NCBI GenBank assembly: GCA_902496125.1
Contig: CABUZU010000032.1
Coordinates: 1 to 17,753, forward strand
Length of the DNA stretch: 17,753 bases
Source of the DNA: an uncultured Lachnospiraceae bacterium
GTDB lineage: Bacteria; Bacillota; Clostridia; Lachnospirales; Lachnospiraceae
Direction: 5' to 3'
Below the pieces are notes generated by a model that worked only from the letters and a program-made list of their open reading frames with translations, searched no databases and had not been told where the DNA came from. The position numbers and the translations under genes are program-made. Positions 6,782 through 14,712 of the stretch are shown one piece after another (within the stretch, counting starts at the first letter, position 1; each line of letters begins with the position of its first letter).

Positions 6782-8422
6782 ATGACAATGGTAGAAGTAT
6801 TTACATTACTGGGCGGCATTGGTATGTTTCTCTATGGTATGACTATTATGTCTACAGGACTTAGAAATGCCTGTGGAGATAACCTCCAAAAAATCCTAGA
6901 GAAAGCTACTAATAATAAAATCCGCGCAGTAATTGTCGGTATCGTTGTAACAATGTTAGTTCAAAGTTCATCGGCTACTGACGTAATGGTTATTGGATTT
7001 GTTAATTCAGGTCTGATGAATTTATTCCAAGCGATTGGTGTCATTATGGGTGCCAATATTGGAACAACAGTTACAGCACAAATTACCGCTTTTAATATTA
7101 GTAAATATGCATTATTAATATTATTCATAGGCTCTATTTCATATTTATTTGTTAAAAGACAATTGGTTAAGTATATAGGACTTATTGTCATGGGATTTGG
7201 TATGTTGTTTGAGGGTATTACGTTAATGAAGTCAGCGATTTCACCATTAGCCGAAACTCCTGAATTTATCAACTTTATTTCGACTTTATCAAATCCATTA
7301 CTTACGGTATTTTTTGGTATCGCATTTACCGCATTGTTACAGAGTTCATCGTCTGCAACAGTAATTTTCCAGGCTTTTGCAGTACAAGGAATTATTGATT
7401 ACCATACTTGTGTATATTTAGTAATTGGTTCAGCAATTGGTTCTGTAACTCCGAACTTATTAGCATCTCTTACAACAAATCGAAATGGTAAGAGAACTGC
7501 ACTGTTAAACTTGTTGTTTAATACATTTCGTGCATGTATATTACTAATATTAATTACATTAGTACCGCAGATATTAGACCTTATTCAGAGTCTTTCACCG
7601 GGGGATGTAGGTCGTCAGATTGCAAATACACATACAATTTTTGCGATTTTTGCAGTACTCGTATTACTTCCATTTTCCGATTTTATTGTTAAGTTGTCAC
7701 AAAGAATTATTCCACAGCGCGAAGACGAAGTACGTGTTATGGAAGAAAAGAAATTGCATTATATGACAGGTATGAACAATATTCCATCTTCAATTGCAGT
7801 AACACAGACAAAGCAAGAGATTTCTCGTATGGGCGAGATTGCCTTTGACAATTTAAAAACATCTCTAGAATATTTCTTTGACCATGATGAAAAGAAAGCA
7901 GAGAAGGTAATGGCCAATGAAGAAGTGGTAAATTATCTTGATGATGCGATTGTTGCAAGTTTAGCACAGCTACATACAGCCAGTGATATGACAAAGAAGG
8001 ATATCGATAAACTGTATCATTTAACCATTGCAGTTGTAGACTTTGAGCGTATTTCTGACCATGCGACAAACATTGTAGAGCATGAAGTAGAACTTCGCGA
8101 CCATAAGGCAAAATTATCTGATGTAGCAAGTAGGGATTTACAAGAATTAACACAAAAATGTCTAAAATCTGTTGAAGCTTGTTTACAAATCTTTGAATCC
8201 GAGGATTATACACGCCTAGAGGAAGCAAAAGCGTTAGAAGATGCAGTAGATGAAGCACATCAAAGAATCCTAGATGCACATGTAGAGCGTCTAAAAACTG
8301 CTGTATGCAATCCGCTTGCAAATGTCATATTTTCCGATTTAGCAACGAATTTAGAGCGTTGTTCCGACCATGCGATTAATATTGCATTTGCTTTAGCACA
8401 AGCGAAGGAGTCAGACCAATAA
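6782..8422 (+). CDS. Na+/phosphate cotransporter family protein with C-terminal PhoU-like domain
   Basis: Membrane symporter of the Na/Pi cotransporter II family (NptA/YjbB type), fused to a cytoplasmic PhoU-like helical domain. The membrane half (about 1-305) holds the two inverted QSSS signatures of this family, Gln61-SSSAT and Gln187-SSSSAT, and GANIGTTVTAQ (90-100). The PhoU-like half (about 345-540) carries the two metal-binding helix motifs FERISDHATN (421-430) and LERCSDHAIN (524-533). Length 546 is normal. The start at 6782 has GAGGA (6769-6773) 8 bases upstream; GTG 6767 is part of that RBS, and ATG 6788 is a further alternative. In the second transport repeat the usual Asn of GxNIGT is Ala218 (GSAIGSVTP). 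Phosphate is the family substrate, but some members are implicated in efflux or in other anions. The next gene follows after 3 bases and is probably co-transcribed. Confidence 0.9.
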   Translation: MTMVEVFTLLGGIGMFLYGMTIMSTGLRNACGDNLQKILEKATNNKIRAVIVGIVVTMLVQSSSATDVMVIGFVNSGLMNLFQAIGVIMGANIGTTVTAQITAFNISKYALLILFIGSISYLFVKRQLVKYIGLIVMGFGMLFEGITLMKSAISPLAETPEFINFISTLSNPLLTVFFGIAFTALLQSSSSATVIFQAFAVQGIIDYHTCVYLVIGSAIGSVTPNLLASLTTNRNGKRTALLNLLFNTFRACILLILITLVPQILDLIQSLSPGDVGRQIANTHTIFAIFAVLVLLPFSDFIVKLSQRIIPQREDEVRVMEEKKLHYMTGMNNIPSSIAVTQTKQEISRMGEIAFDNLKTSLEYFFDHDEKKAEKVMANEEVVNYLDDAIVASLAQLHTASDMTKKDIDKLYHLTIAVVDFERISDHATNIVEHEVELRDHKAKLSDVASRDLQELTQKCLKSVEACLQIFESEDYTRLEEAKALEDAVDEAHQRILDAHVERLKTAVCNPLANVIFSDLATNLERCSDHAINIAFALAQAKESDQ

Positions 8423-8425
8423 AAA

Positions 8426-10090
8426 ATGAAAAATTTATTTTCAAGATCATTTAAATTTTTAATTTCACTTATTTTGATTTTTCTAGTTTACTATTTTAAC
8501 TTACCAGCAATTAATCTTAGAAGTAAGGAATTTTGGGTCTTCTTAATTCAAGCAATTGTTATTTTAATAGTAGTAAATGCATTTACAGTTGCACTACAGA
8601 TTCTAAGAAATGCACTTGGACTTTTAAATAAAAATAGAGAAATTCAAGAACCAATTGATTTTAAAAGCTTAGGAAAGCCAGTTTTATATTCGATTATTGC
8701 GATTGCTGGCATTGCTATTCTTTTAATGGTGGGTTCATTAATTGGACATCCATTTTTCCATGCGAAGGCTTATAAGAATCTTTTACAAGTGACGGATGGA
8801 GATTTTTCAAAGGATGTAGCCCAACTTACCATGGATAATATTCCAGTTGTAGATAAGGATACTGCTAGTAGACTTGGTAAAAGAAAACTTGGTGAAATGT
8901 CCGATTTAGTTTCTCAGTTTGAGATTTCTAACAACTATACACAAATCAACTATAAGGAAGTTCCCTATCGTGTAACCTATTTAGAATACGGGGATGCGAT
9001 TAAATGGTTTAACAATCAAAGAGATGGACTTCCAGGTTATTTAACAGTCAATATGGTAACACAGCAGACAAACCTTGTTCGATTTAAAGATGGACAGGGA
9101 ATGAAATATTCTCCGAGTGAATATTTCTTTAGAGATATTTATCGTTACTTACGTTTTAAATATCCAACAAAGATGTTTGATTTTTCAGAGGTTTCTTTTG
9201 AAATTGATGATAATGGTACGCCGTATTGGATTGCACCAGTAATTGGTTATAAGATTGCTCTTTGGAGTGGTAGAGATATTACCGGTGCAGTTCTTGTCAA
9301 TGCACAAACAGGTGAAACGGCGTACTATTCTTTAGAGAATATTCCAACTTGGGTAGACCAAGTATTTATTTCCGATTTAATTATCGAACAATTAGAATAC
9401 TATGGAGCTTATCAATCAGGCTTTATTAATTCGATTTTTGGTCAAAAGGGAGTAAAGGTTCCTACTGATGGCTATAATTATTTAGCAATTGACGATGATG
9501 TATATTTATATACAGGACTTACTTCGGTAACAAGTGATAGTTCAAATGTTGGATTCGTATTAGTAAACCTTCGTACAAAAGAGGCTCATTATTACGCCGT
9601 GCCAGGTGCAGAAGAGTATTCAGCAATGGAATCCGCAGAAGGACAGGTACAAAACCTAAAATACACAGCAACCTTCCCGATTTTATTAAATATCAGTGAT
9701 AGACCGACGTATTTCCTATCGTTAAAGGATAATGCAGGGCTGGTAAAGATGTATGCCTTTGTTGACGTAGAACAATATCAGGTAGTAGGAACCGGAGCTA
9801 GTGTAAAGGCTGCAATGGCTAATTATTCTACTGCATTGGGATTAGATGATGATAAGACTTCTGAGTTAATTGGAAATAAGACAAAGGAAGGGGTAATTGA
9901 TGAGATTTATTCTGTAGTAGTAGATGGCAATACGTATTATTACTTTAAATTAAAAGATGATACGCAAGTTTATACTGCTTCGATTAAATTATCAGAGAAG
10001 TTACCATTTTTAAAGACAGGAGATACGGTAACGATTACCTATGCAGATATAGAAAATCAAAAAACTAGAGAAATTACACAATTCCAGTAA
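8426..10090 (+). CDS. Membrane-anchored protein of unknown function with PepSY-like repeats
   Basis: I do not recognise a named family. The 554-residue protein has three hydrophobic segments near the N-terminus (about 9-27, 35-60, 86-106); basic residues flank them so that the N-terminus is inside and residues 110-554 outside. The outer part contains similar units: GAVLVNAQTGETAYYSL (287-303) and GFVLVNLRTKEAHYYAV (376-392) share 10 of 17 residues, and LVKMYAFVDVEQYQVV (439-454) resembles them more loosely. Each follows a tyrosine/tryptophan-rich strand (TPYWIAP, DVYLYTG, PTYFLSL), a pattern like PepSY modules. The end (about 490-554, with LKTGDTVTITYAD) looks like a small beta-barrel. It starts 3 bases after the Na/Pi transporter gene; the only good RBS (AAGGAG, 8405-8410) is 15 bases upstream, so coupled translation is likely. 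A role in extracytoplasmic protein folding, inhibition or envelope upkeep is possible but unproven. Confidence 0.8.
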   Translation: MKNLFSRSFKFLISLILIFLVYYFNLPAINLRSKEFWVFLIQAIVILIVVNAFTVALQILRNALGLLNKNREIQEPIDFKSLGKPVLYSIIAIAGIAILLMVGSLIGHPFFHAKAYKNLLQVTDGDFSKDVAQLTMDNIPVVDKDTASRLGKRKLGEMSDLVSQFEISNNYTQINYKEVPYRVTYLEYGDAIKWFNNQRDGLPGYLTVNMVTQQTNLVRFKDGQGMKYSPSEYFFRDIYRYLRFKYPTKMFDFSEVSFEIDDNGTPYWIAPVIGYKIALWSGRDITGAVLVNAQTGETAYYSLENIPTWVDQVFISDLIIEQLEYYGAYQSGFINSIFGQKGVKVPTDGYNYLAIDDDVYLYTGLTSVTSDSSNVGFVLVNLRTKEAHYYAVPGAEEYSAMESAEGQVQNLKYTATFPILLNISDRPTYFLSLKDNAGLVKMYAFVDVEQYQVVGTGASVKAAMANYSTALGLDDDKTSELIGNKTKEGVIDEIYSVVVDGNTYYYFKLKDDTQVYTASIKLSEKLPFLKTGDTVTITYADIENQKTREITQFQ

Positions 10091-10094
10091 GAAA

Positions 10095-10122
10095 AAGGGG
10101 CATTTTTTTGTAAATGCCCCTT
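10095..10122. terminator. Hairpin terminator between the unknown gene and leuB
   Basis: AAGGGGCATTT (10095-10105) pairs perfectly with AAATGCCCCTT (10112-10122) around a 6-base loop. It starts 4 bases after the upstream stop, as terminators do. On the + strand the tail is GAAATTTATC, a poor U-tract; on the - strand the stem is followed by TTTTTC, so the canonical orientation points left although no minus-strand gene is near. It probably still ends the upstream operon or protects its 3' end. Confidence 0.6.
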
Positions 10123-10154
10123 GAAATTTATCGAAAATTAGATTACTATATAAT
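10121..10154 (+). promoter_or_regulatory. Probable promoter of leuB-ilvD-ilvB
   Basis: TTGAAA (10121-10126, 5/6) with a 17-base spacer leads to TACTAT (10144-10149, 4/6). A perfect TATAAT at 10149-10154 is the alternative -10, but then the best -35 (TTTATC, 10127-10132) is weak. Either gives a start near 10155-10161 and a leader of about 65 bases, too short for a T-box. The -35 abuts the preceding hairpin. Confidence 0.5.
10125..10139 (+). promoter_or_regulatory. CodY-box-like sequence in the leuB promoter
   Basis: AATTTATCGAAAATT matches 12 of 15 positions of AATTTTCWGAAAATT. It sits between the proposed -35 and -10, the same relative place as the 13/15 match before the permease genes. CodY represses branched-chain amino acid genes in many Firmicutes, which raises the prior, but three-mismatch hits are expected several times per window at this base composition. 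Confidence 0.35.
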
Positions 10155-10168
10155 ACAGTTCACTCTAA

Positions 10169-10184
10169 AAAGACATTTGTCTTT
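10169..10184 (+). repeat. Palindrome in the leuB leader
   Basis: AAAGACATTTGTCTTT is a perfect 7+7 inverted repeat with a 2-base centre. It lies just downstream of the predicted transcription start. The centre is too small for a stable RNA loop without opening pairs, so a DNA operator is as plausible as a hairpin. No known factor is recognised. Confidence 0.3.
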
Positions 10185-10224
10185 GAATGAGAAATTAATA
10201 CGTGTAAATGGGAGGCTATAGTAA

Positions 10225-11307
10225 ATGAAGAAAAATATCGCAGTCATTCCAGGTGATGGAATTGGACCAGAAATTGTAAGGGAAGCTAAAAAGGTTTTAG
10301 ATACCGTGGCTAAAAAATACGGTCATGAATTTTCATATACGCAGTTACTTATGGGCGGTTGCTCCATTGATGAATATGGAGTACCATTAACAGATGAAAC
10401 ACTTGAAATTGCTAAGAAATCAGACTCTGTTTTACTTGGTGCAGTAGGTGGAAATGTAGGAAATTCTAAATGGTATGATGTAGCACCTAATCTTCGTCCA
10501 GAAGCAGGGCTTTTAGCAATACGTAAAGGCTTAGGATTATTTGCGAACATTCGTCCAGCTTATCTTTATGATGAGTTAAAAGCAGCGTGTCCTTTAAAAG
10601 AAGAAGTTATTGGTGAAGGCTTTGATATGGTCATTATGCGTGAACTTACAGGTGGTTTATACTTTGGTAAGCGTCATACCGAAGAAGTAGATGGTCTTCG
10701 TCAAGCAACTGATAGCTTAGTTTATAATGAAAATGAAATCAGAAGAATTGCAATTAAAGCATTTGAAATTGCAAGAAAACGTCGTAGTAATGTAATTAGT
10801 GTCGATAAGGCAAATGTATTAGATTCTTCTAGACTTTGGAGAGCAGTTGTCAATGAAGTTTCAAAGGATTATCCGGATGTAACACTTTCTCATATGTTAG
10901 TTGATAACTGTGCAATGCAGTTAGTGATGAATCCAGGACAGTTTGATGTTATCTTAACAGAAAATATGTTTGGTGATATTTTATCCGATGAAGCAAGTAT
11001 GATTACTGGTTCTATTGGTATGTTACCATCTGCAAGTCTTAGTGAATCTTCATTAGGTTTATATGAGCCAAGTCATGGTTCTGCACCTAATATTGCTGGT
11101 AAAGACTTAGCAAATCCAATTGCAACTATTCTTTCTGCTGCAATGTTACTTCGTTATTCCTTTGATATGGATGAAGAAGCAGATGCTGTAGAAAATGCAG
11201 TAAAACAGGTATTAAAAGATGGATATCGTACTGTAGATATTATGTCTGAGGGTTGTACACAGGTTGGTACAACAAAAATGGGCGATTTAATTGCTGAAAG
11301 AATCTAA
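10225..11307 (+). CDS. leuB: 3-Isopropylmalate dehydrogenase
   Basis: Oxidises and decarboxylates (2R,3S)-3-isopropylmalate to 2-oxoisocaproate with NAD+, the third step of leucine synthesis, in the cytoplasm. The isocitrate/isopropylmalate dehydrogenase fold is clear over its 360 residues: N-terminal IPGDGIGPEIV (8-18), substrate arginines Arg100, Arg110 and Arg139, Tyr146 in LTGGLYFGKR, Lys195 in SVDKANV, Asp227 in VDNCAMQL, and metal ligands Asp251 and Asp255 in FGDILSDE. The NAD+-binding segment EPSHGSAPNIAGKDLANP (281-298) matches LeuB. GGGAGG (10210-10215) precedes the ATG by 9 bases. It is first in the operon with ilvD 23 bases on. leuA and leuCD are not in the window. Tartrate dehydrogenase relatives are a remote alternative; the ilvD-ilvB context favours LeuB. 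Confidence 0.95.
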   Translation: MKKNIAVIPGDGIGPEIVREAKKVLDTVAKKYGHEFSYTQLLMGGCSIDEYGVPLTDETLEIAKKSDSVLLGAVGGNVGNSKWYDVAPNLRPEAGLLAIRKGLGLFANIRPAYLYDELKAACPLKEEVIGEGFDMVIMRELTGGLYFGKRHTEEVDGLRQATDSLVYNENEIRRIAIKAFEIARKRRSNVISVDKANVLDSSRLWRAVVNEVSKDYPDVTLSHMLVDNCAMQLVMNPGQFDVILTENMFGDILSDEASMITGSIGMLPSASLSESSLGLYEPSHGSAPNIAGKDLANPIATILSAAMLLRYSFDMDEEADAVENAVKQVLKDGYRTVDIMSEGCTQVGTTKMGDLIAERI

Positions 11308-11330
11308 AATAAAGAAAGAAGGAATTTGAA

Positions 11331-12989
11331 ATGAAAAGCGATGCTGTAAAAACAGGGATGCAACAAGCACCTCATCGTTCATTATTTAATGCATTAGGAA
11401 TGACAAAGGAAGAATTAGAAAGACCATTAGTTGGTATTGTAAGTTCTTACAATGAAATTGTTCCAGGTCATATGAATTTAGATAAAATTGTAGAAGCTGT
11501 TAAAATTGGTGTTGCAATGGCAGGTGGAACTCCTATCGTATTTCCAGCAATTGCAGTATGCGATGGTATTGCAATGGGACATACTGGCATGAAATATTCT
11601 TTAGTTACTAGAGACTTAATCGCAGATTCTACCGAATGTATGGCAACTGCTCATCAGTTTGATGCACTTGTTATGGTTCCAAACTGTGATAAAAACGTAC
11701 CTGGATTATTAATGGCAGCAGCAAGATTAAATGTACCTACCGTATTTGTTAGTGGTGGTCCAATGCTTGCAGGTCATGTAAAGGGTAAGAAGAGAAGTTT
11801 GTCTTCTATGTTTGAAGCAGTAGGTTCTTATGCAGCTGGTACAATGACAGAAGAAGATGTAACTGAATTTGAGAATAAAGTTTGCCCTACTTGTGGTTCT
11901 TGTTCTGGTATGTATACTGCAAACAGTATGAACTGTTTAACAGAAGCTTTAGGTATGGGATTACAAGGAAATGGAACAATTCCTGCTGTATATTCAGAAA
12001 GAATTAAATTAGCAAAACACGCTGGTATGCAGGTTATGGAAATGTATCGTAAAAACATTCGTCCAAGAGATATTATGACCAACGAAGCATTTATGAATGC
12101 TCTTACCGTTGATATGGCACTTGGATGTTCTACCAATAGTATGCTTCATTTACCAGCAATTGCTCATGAAGCAGGTGTTGAATTAAATGTAGATATTGCA
12201 AATGAAGTAAGTGCTCGTACTCCAAATATCTGTCATCTTGCACCAGCAGGTCCTACTTATATGGAAGATTTAAATGAGGCTGGTGGTGTTTATGCAGTTA
12301 TGAATGAACTATCTAAATTAAACCTATTAAACTTAGATTGTATGACTGTAACAGGTAAAACAGTGGGTGAAAATATTAAAAATTGTGTAAATAAGAATGA
12401 AGAAGTTATTCGTCCAGTTGAAAATCCTTATAGTAAGACCGGTGGACTTGCAATCTTAAAGGGTAACTTAGCTCCTGATTCTGGTGTTGTAAAACGTTCA
12501 GCTGTTGTTCCTGAAATGATGAAACATTCAGGTCCTGCTCGTGTATTTGATTGTGAAGAAGACGCAATTGCAGCAATTAAAGGTGGAAAAATCGTTGCAG
12601 GTGATGTAGTGGTTATTCGTTATGAAGGTCCTAAGGGTGGTCCTGGTATGAGAGAGATGTTAAATCCAACCTCAGCAATTGCTGGTATGGGACTTGGCTC
12701 TAGCGTAGCGTTAATTACAGATGGACGTTTCAGTGGTGCTAGCCGTGGTGCTTCTATTGGACATGTATCTCCAGAAGCAGCAGTAGGTGGTCCAATTGCA
12801 TTAGTAGAAGAAGGAGATATCATTGAAATTGATATCGATGCTTGTAGCTTAAACTTAAAAGTTTCTGATGAAGAACTTGCTAAAAGAAAAGCAGCTTGGA
12901 CTCCACGTGAACCTAAGATTACGACAGGTTACCTTGCTCGTTATGCAAGATTAGTTACTAGTGGCAATAGAGGGGCCATTTTAGAGTAG
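11331..12989 (+). CDS. ilvD: Dihydroxy-acid dehydratase
   Basis: Iron-sulfur enzyme that dehydrates 2,3-dihydroxy-isovalerate and 2,3-dihydroxy-3-methylvalerate to the keto acids for valine, leucine and isoleucine. It has 552 residues and all hallmarks: NEIVPGHMNL (41-50), DGIAMGHTGM (78-87), PNCDKNVPG (117-125, Cys119 with metal-site Asp120 and Lys121), CPTCGSCSGMYTANSMNCL (185-203, Cys191) and, near the C-terminus, SGGSR-like ALITDGRFSGASRG. The position that is TPCN in [2Fe-2S] enzymes of plants and mycobacteria reads VPGH here, as in the E. coli protein, so an oxygen-sensitive [4Fe-4S]-type cluster is likely. AGAAGGAA (11317-11324) lies 6 bases before the ATG. It is flanked by leuB and ilvB in one operon. 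Sugar-acid dehydratases share the family, but the context and CPTCGSCSG favour IlvD. Confidence 0.96.
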   Translation: MKSDAVKTGMQQAPHRSLFNALGMTKEELERPLVGIVSSYNEIVPGHMNLDKIVEAVKIGVAMAGGTPIVFPAIAVCDGIAMGHTGMKYSLVTRDLIADSTECMATAHQFDALVMVPNCDKNVPGLLMAAARLNVPTVFVSGGPMLAGHVKGKKRSLSSMFEAVGSYAAGTMTEEDVTEFENKVCPTCGSCSGMYTANSMNCLTEALGMGLQGNGTIPAVYSERIKLAKHAGMQVMEMYRKNIRPRDIMTNEAFMNALTVDMALGCSTNSMLHLPAIAHEAGVELNVDIANEVSARTPNICHLAPAGPTYMEDLNEAGGVYAVMNELSKLNLLNLDCMTVTGKTVGENIKNCVNKNEEVIRPVENPYSKTGGLAILKGNLAPDSGVVKRSAVVPEMMKHSGPARVFDCEEDAIAAIKGGKIVAGDVVVIRYEGPKGGPGMREMLNPTSAIAGMGLGSSVALITDGRFSGASRGASIGHVSPEAAVGGPIALVEEGDIIEIDIDACSLNLKVSDEELAKRKAAWTPREPKITTGYLARYARLVTSGNRGAILE

Positions 12990-13020
12990 ATTTTTATAAC
13001 TTATAAAGGGGGAAAGGATT

Positions 13021-14703
13021 ATGGAACTTACAGGTTCTGAAATTGTAATCGAATGCTTGAAAGAACAAGGCGTTGATACAGTATTTGGTTATCCAGGTGG
13101 AACTATTTTGAATGTATATGATGCATTGTATTCACATTCAGAAATCAGACATATTTTAACTTCGCATGAGCAGGGTGCTGCTCATGCGGCAGACGGATAT
13201 GCAAGAGCAACAGGTAAAGTAGGTGTATGTTTTGCAACTTCTGGTCCTGGTGCAACAAATTTAGTAACCGGTATTGCAACTGCCTATATGGATTCCATTC
13301 CAGTTGTTGCAATCTGTGCAAACGTTGCACTTCCAGCATTAGGTAAGGACAGTTTCCAAGAAATTGATATTACCGGTGTTACAATGCCAATTACAAAGCA
13401 CAACTTTATCGTAAAGGATGTAACAAGATTAGCAGATGTTATCCGTGAAGCATTCTTTATTGCTCGTTCAGGTAGACCGGGCCCTGTTTTAGTTGATATT
13501 ACAAAAGACGTAACAGCAAATAAGACAGAATATACACCTGTAGAAATCAAAATGCCACCTAGAGTAACATCTACAATTAAAGAAGAAGATGTAGACCAAG
13601 TAATTGAGATGATTGAACAATCACAAAGACCTTATATTTTAGTAGGTGGTGGTTGTATTTTATCTAATGCATCGAAAGAACTTGCTAAATTTGTAGAGCT
13701 TGTGGATTGTCCAGTATGTGATACCTTAATGGGTAAGGGTGCATATGATGGCGAAGATATCCACTATACAGGTATGATTGGTATGCATGGAACGAAGGCT
13801 TCAAATCTAGGTGTTAGTAAATGTGATTTATTAATCGTTATTGGTGCACGTTTTAGTGACCGAGTAACTGGTGATACGAAGCGATTTGCAAATCAAGCAA
13901 AAATCGTACATATCGATATTGACCCAGCAGAAATTAATAAAAATGTAAAAGTAGATGCATCCATTATTGGTGATATCAAAGAAGTTTTAACACGTTTAAA
14001 TGCTAAGTTAAAATCTTGTCATCATATGGGATGGAGATTAGATGTACGTGCACTTCGTGAAAAATATCCATTAACTTATAATAAAGACGTGCTTACCGGT
14101 CCATATATCTTAGAAAAGATTTATGAAATTACAAAAGGCGACTGCATTATTACAACAGACGTAGGTCAGCATCAGATGTGGGCTGCTCAGTTTATTAAAT
14201 ACAGAAATCCAAGAACTTTCTTAACTTCTGGTGGTCTTGGAACTATGGGCTATGGTGTAGGTGCTGCAATTGGTGCACAGATGGGTCAGCCAGATAAAAT
14301 TGTATTTAACATCGGTGGTGACGGATGTTTCCGTATGAATATGAATGAGATTGCGACGGCAACTCGTTATAATATTCCAATTATTCAGGTATGTATTAAT
14401 AACCATGTACTTGGTATGGTACGTCAGTGGCAGACCTTGTTCTATGGCAAGCGTTATTCTTATACCGTATTAAATGATAAAGTAGATTTTGTAAAGGTTG
14501 CAGAAGGCATGGGTGCTAAAGCAATGCGTATTACTAAGAAGGAAGAAGTAGAACCAGCAATTAGAGAAGCAATCGCAGCAAAATGTCCAGTCGTTTTAGA
14601 TTGTGTAATTGATTGTGACGATAAAGTATTCCCTATGGTATCCCCTGGTGGAGCAATTGCAGAAGTTTTTAATCAAGAAGACCTTGACCAAAAGGAAAAT
14701 TAG
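13021..14703 (+). CDS. ilvB: Acetolactate synthase, catalytic (large) subunit, biosynthetic type
   Basis: ThDP- and FAD-dependent enzyme that condenses two pyruvates to 2-acetolactate, or pyruvate with 2-oxobutyrate, the first common step of valine, leucine and isoleucine synthesis. In its 560 residues: VFGYPGGTIL (21-30), catalytic Glu50 in SHEQGAAHAADGYARATG, SGPGATNL (74-81), SFQEIDITG (111-119), the FAD-region GARFSDRVTG (275-284), and the ThDP/Mg motif starting GDG (433-435) and ending NN (460-461), followed by GMVRQWQ. This fits the anabolic AHAS rather than the FAD-free catabolic AlsS, which usually differs in the FAD region. AAGGGGG (13006-13012) lies 8 bases before the ATG. No ilvN (regulatory subunit) or ilvC follows; serC is next. 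The last codons contain the serC promoter. Confidence 0.94.
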   Translation: MELTGSEIVIECLKEQGVDTVFGYPGGTILNVYDALYSHSEIRHILTSHEQGAAHAADGYARATGKVGVCFATSGPGATNLVTGIATAYMDSIPVVAICANVALPALGKDSFQEIDITGVTMPITKHNFIVKDVTRLADVIREAFFIARSGRPGPVLVDITKDVTANKTEYTPVEIKMPPRVTSTIKEEDVDQVIEMIEQSQRPYILVGGGCILSNASKELAKFVELVDCPVCDTLMGKGAYDGEDIHYTGMIGMHGTKASNLGVSKCDLLIVIGARFSDRVTGDTKRFANQAKIVHIDIDPAEINKNVKVDASIIGDIKEVLTRLNAKLKSCHHMGWRLDVRALREKYPLTYNKDVLTGPYILEKIYEITKGDCIITTDVGQHQMWAAQFIKYRNPRTFLTSGGLGTMGYGVGAAIGAQMGQPDKIVFNIGGDGCFRMNMNEIATATRYNIPIIQVCINNHVLGMVRQWQTLFYGKRYSYTVLNDKVDFVKVAEGMGAKAMRITKKEEVEPAIREAIAAKCPVVLDCVIDCDDKVFPMVSPGGAIAEVFNQEDLDQKEN

Positions 14704-14712
14704 AGTTATAAT
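14684..14712 (+). promoter_or_regulatory. Promoter of serC-serA, overlapping the end of ilvB
   Basis: TTGACC (14684-14689, 5/6) and TATAAT (14707-14712, 6/6) are separated by exactly 17 bases. The -35 lies in ilvB codons and the -10 just after its stop. The predicted start is near 14719, giving a leader of about 68 bases. This is the best sigma-A-type promoter in the window and makes serC-serA separately controllable from leuB-ilvD-ilvB. No terminator separates ilvB from serC, so read-through is also possible. Confidence 0.7.

Noticed and set aside
7737..8321. Long minus-strand frame (194 codons) opposite the PhoU-like domain
   Set aside because: Antisense shadow of a well-supported coding region; no RBS, and the Leu/His/Gln-rich composition is typical of a reverse-frame artefact.
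10155..10224. T-box or attenuator leader for leuB
   Set aside because: The leader is too short; no specifier stem, T-box core or terminator with U-tract follows the promoter.
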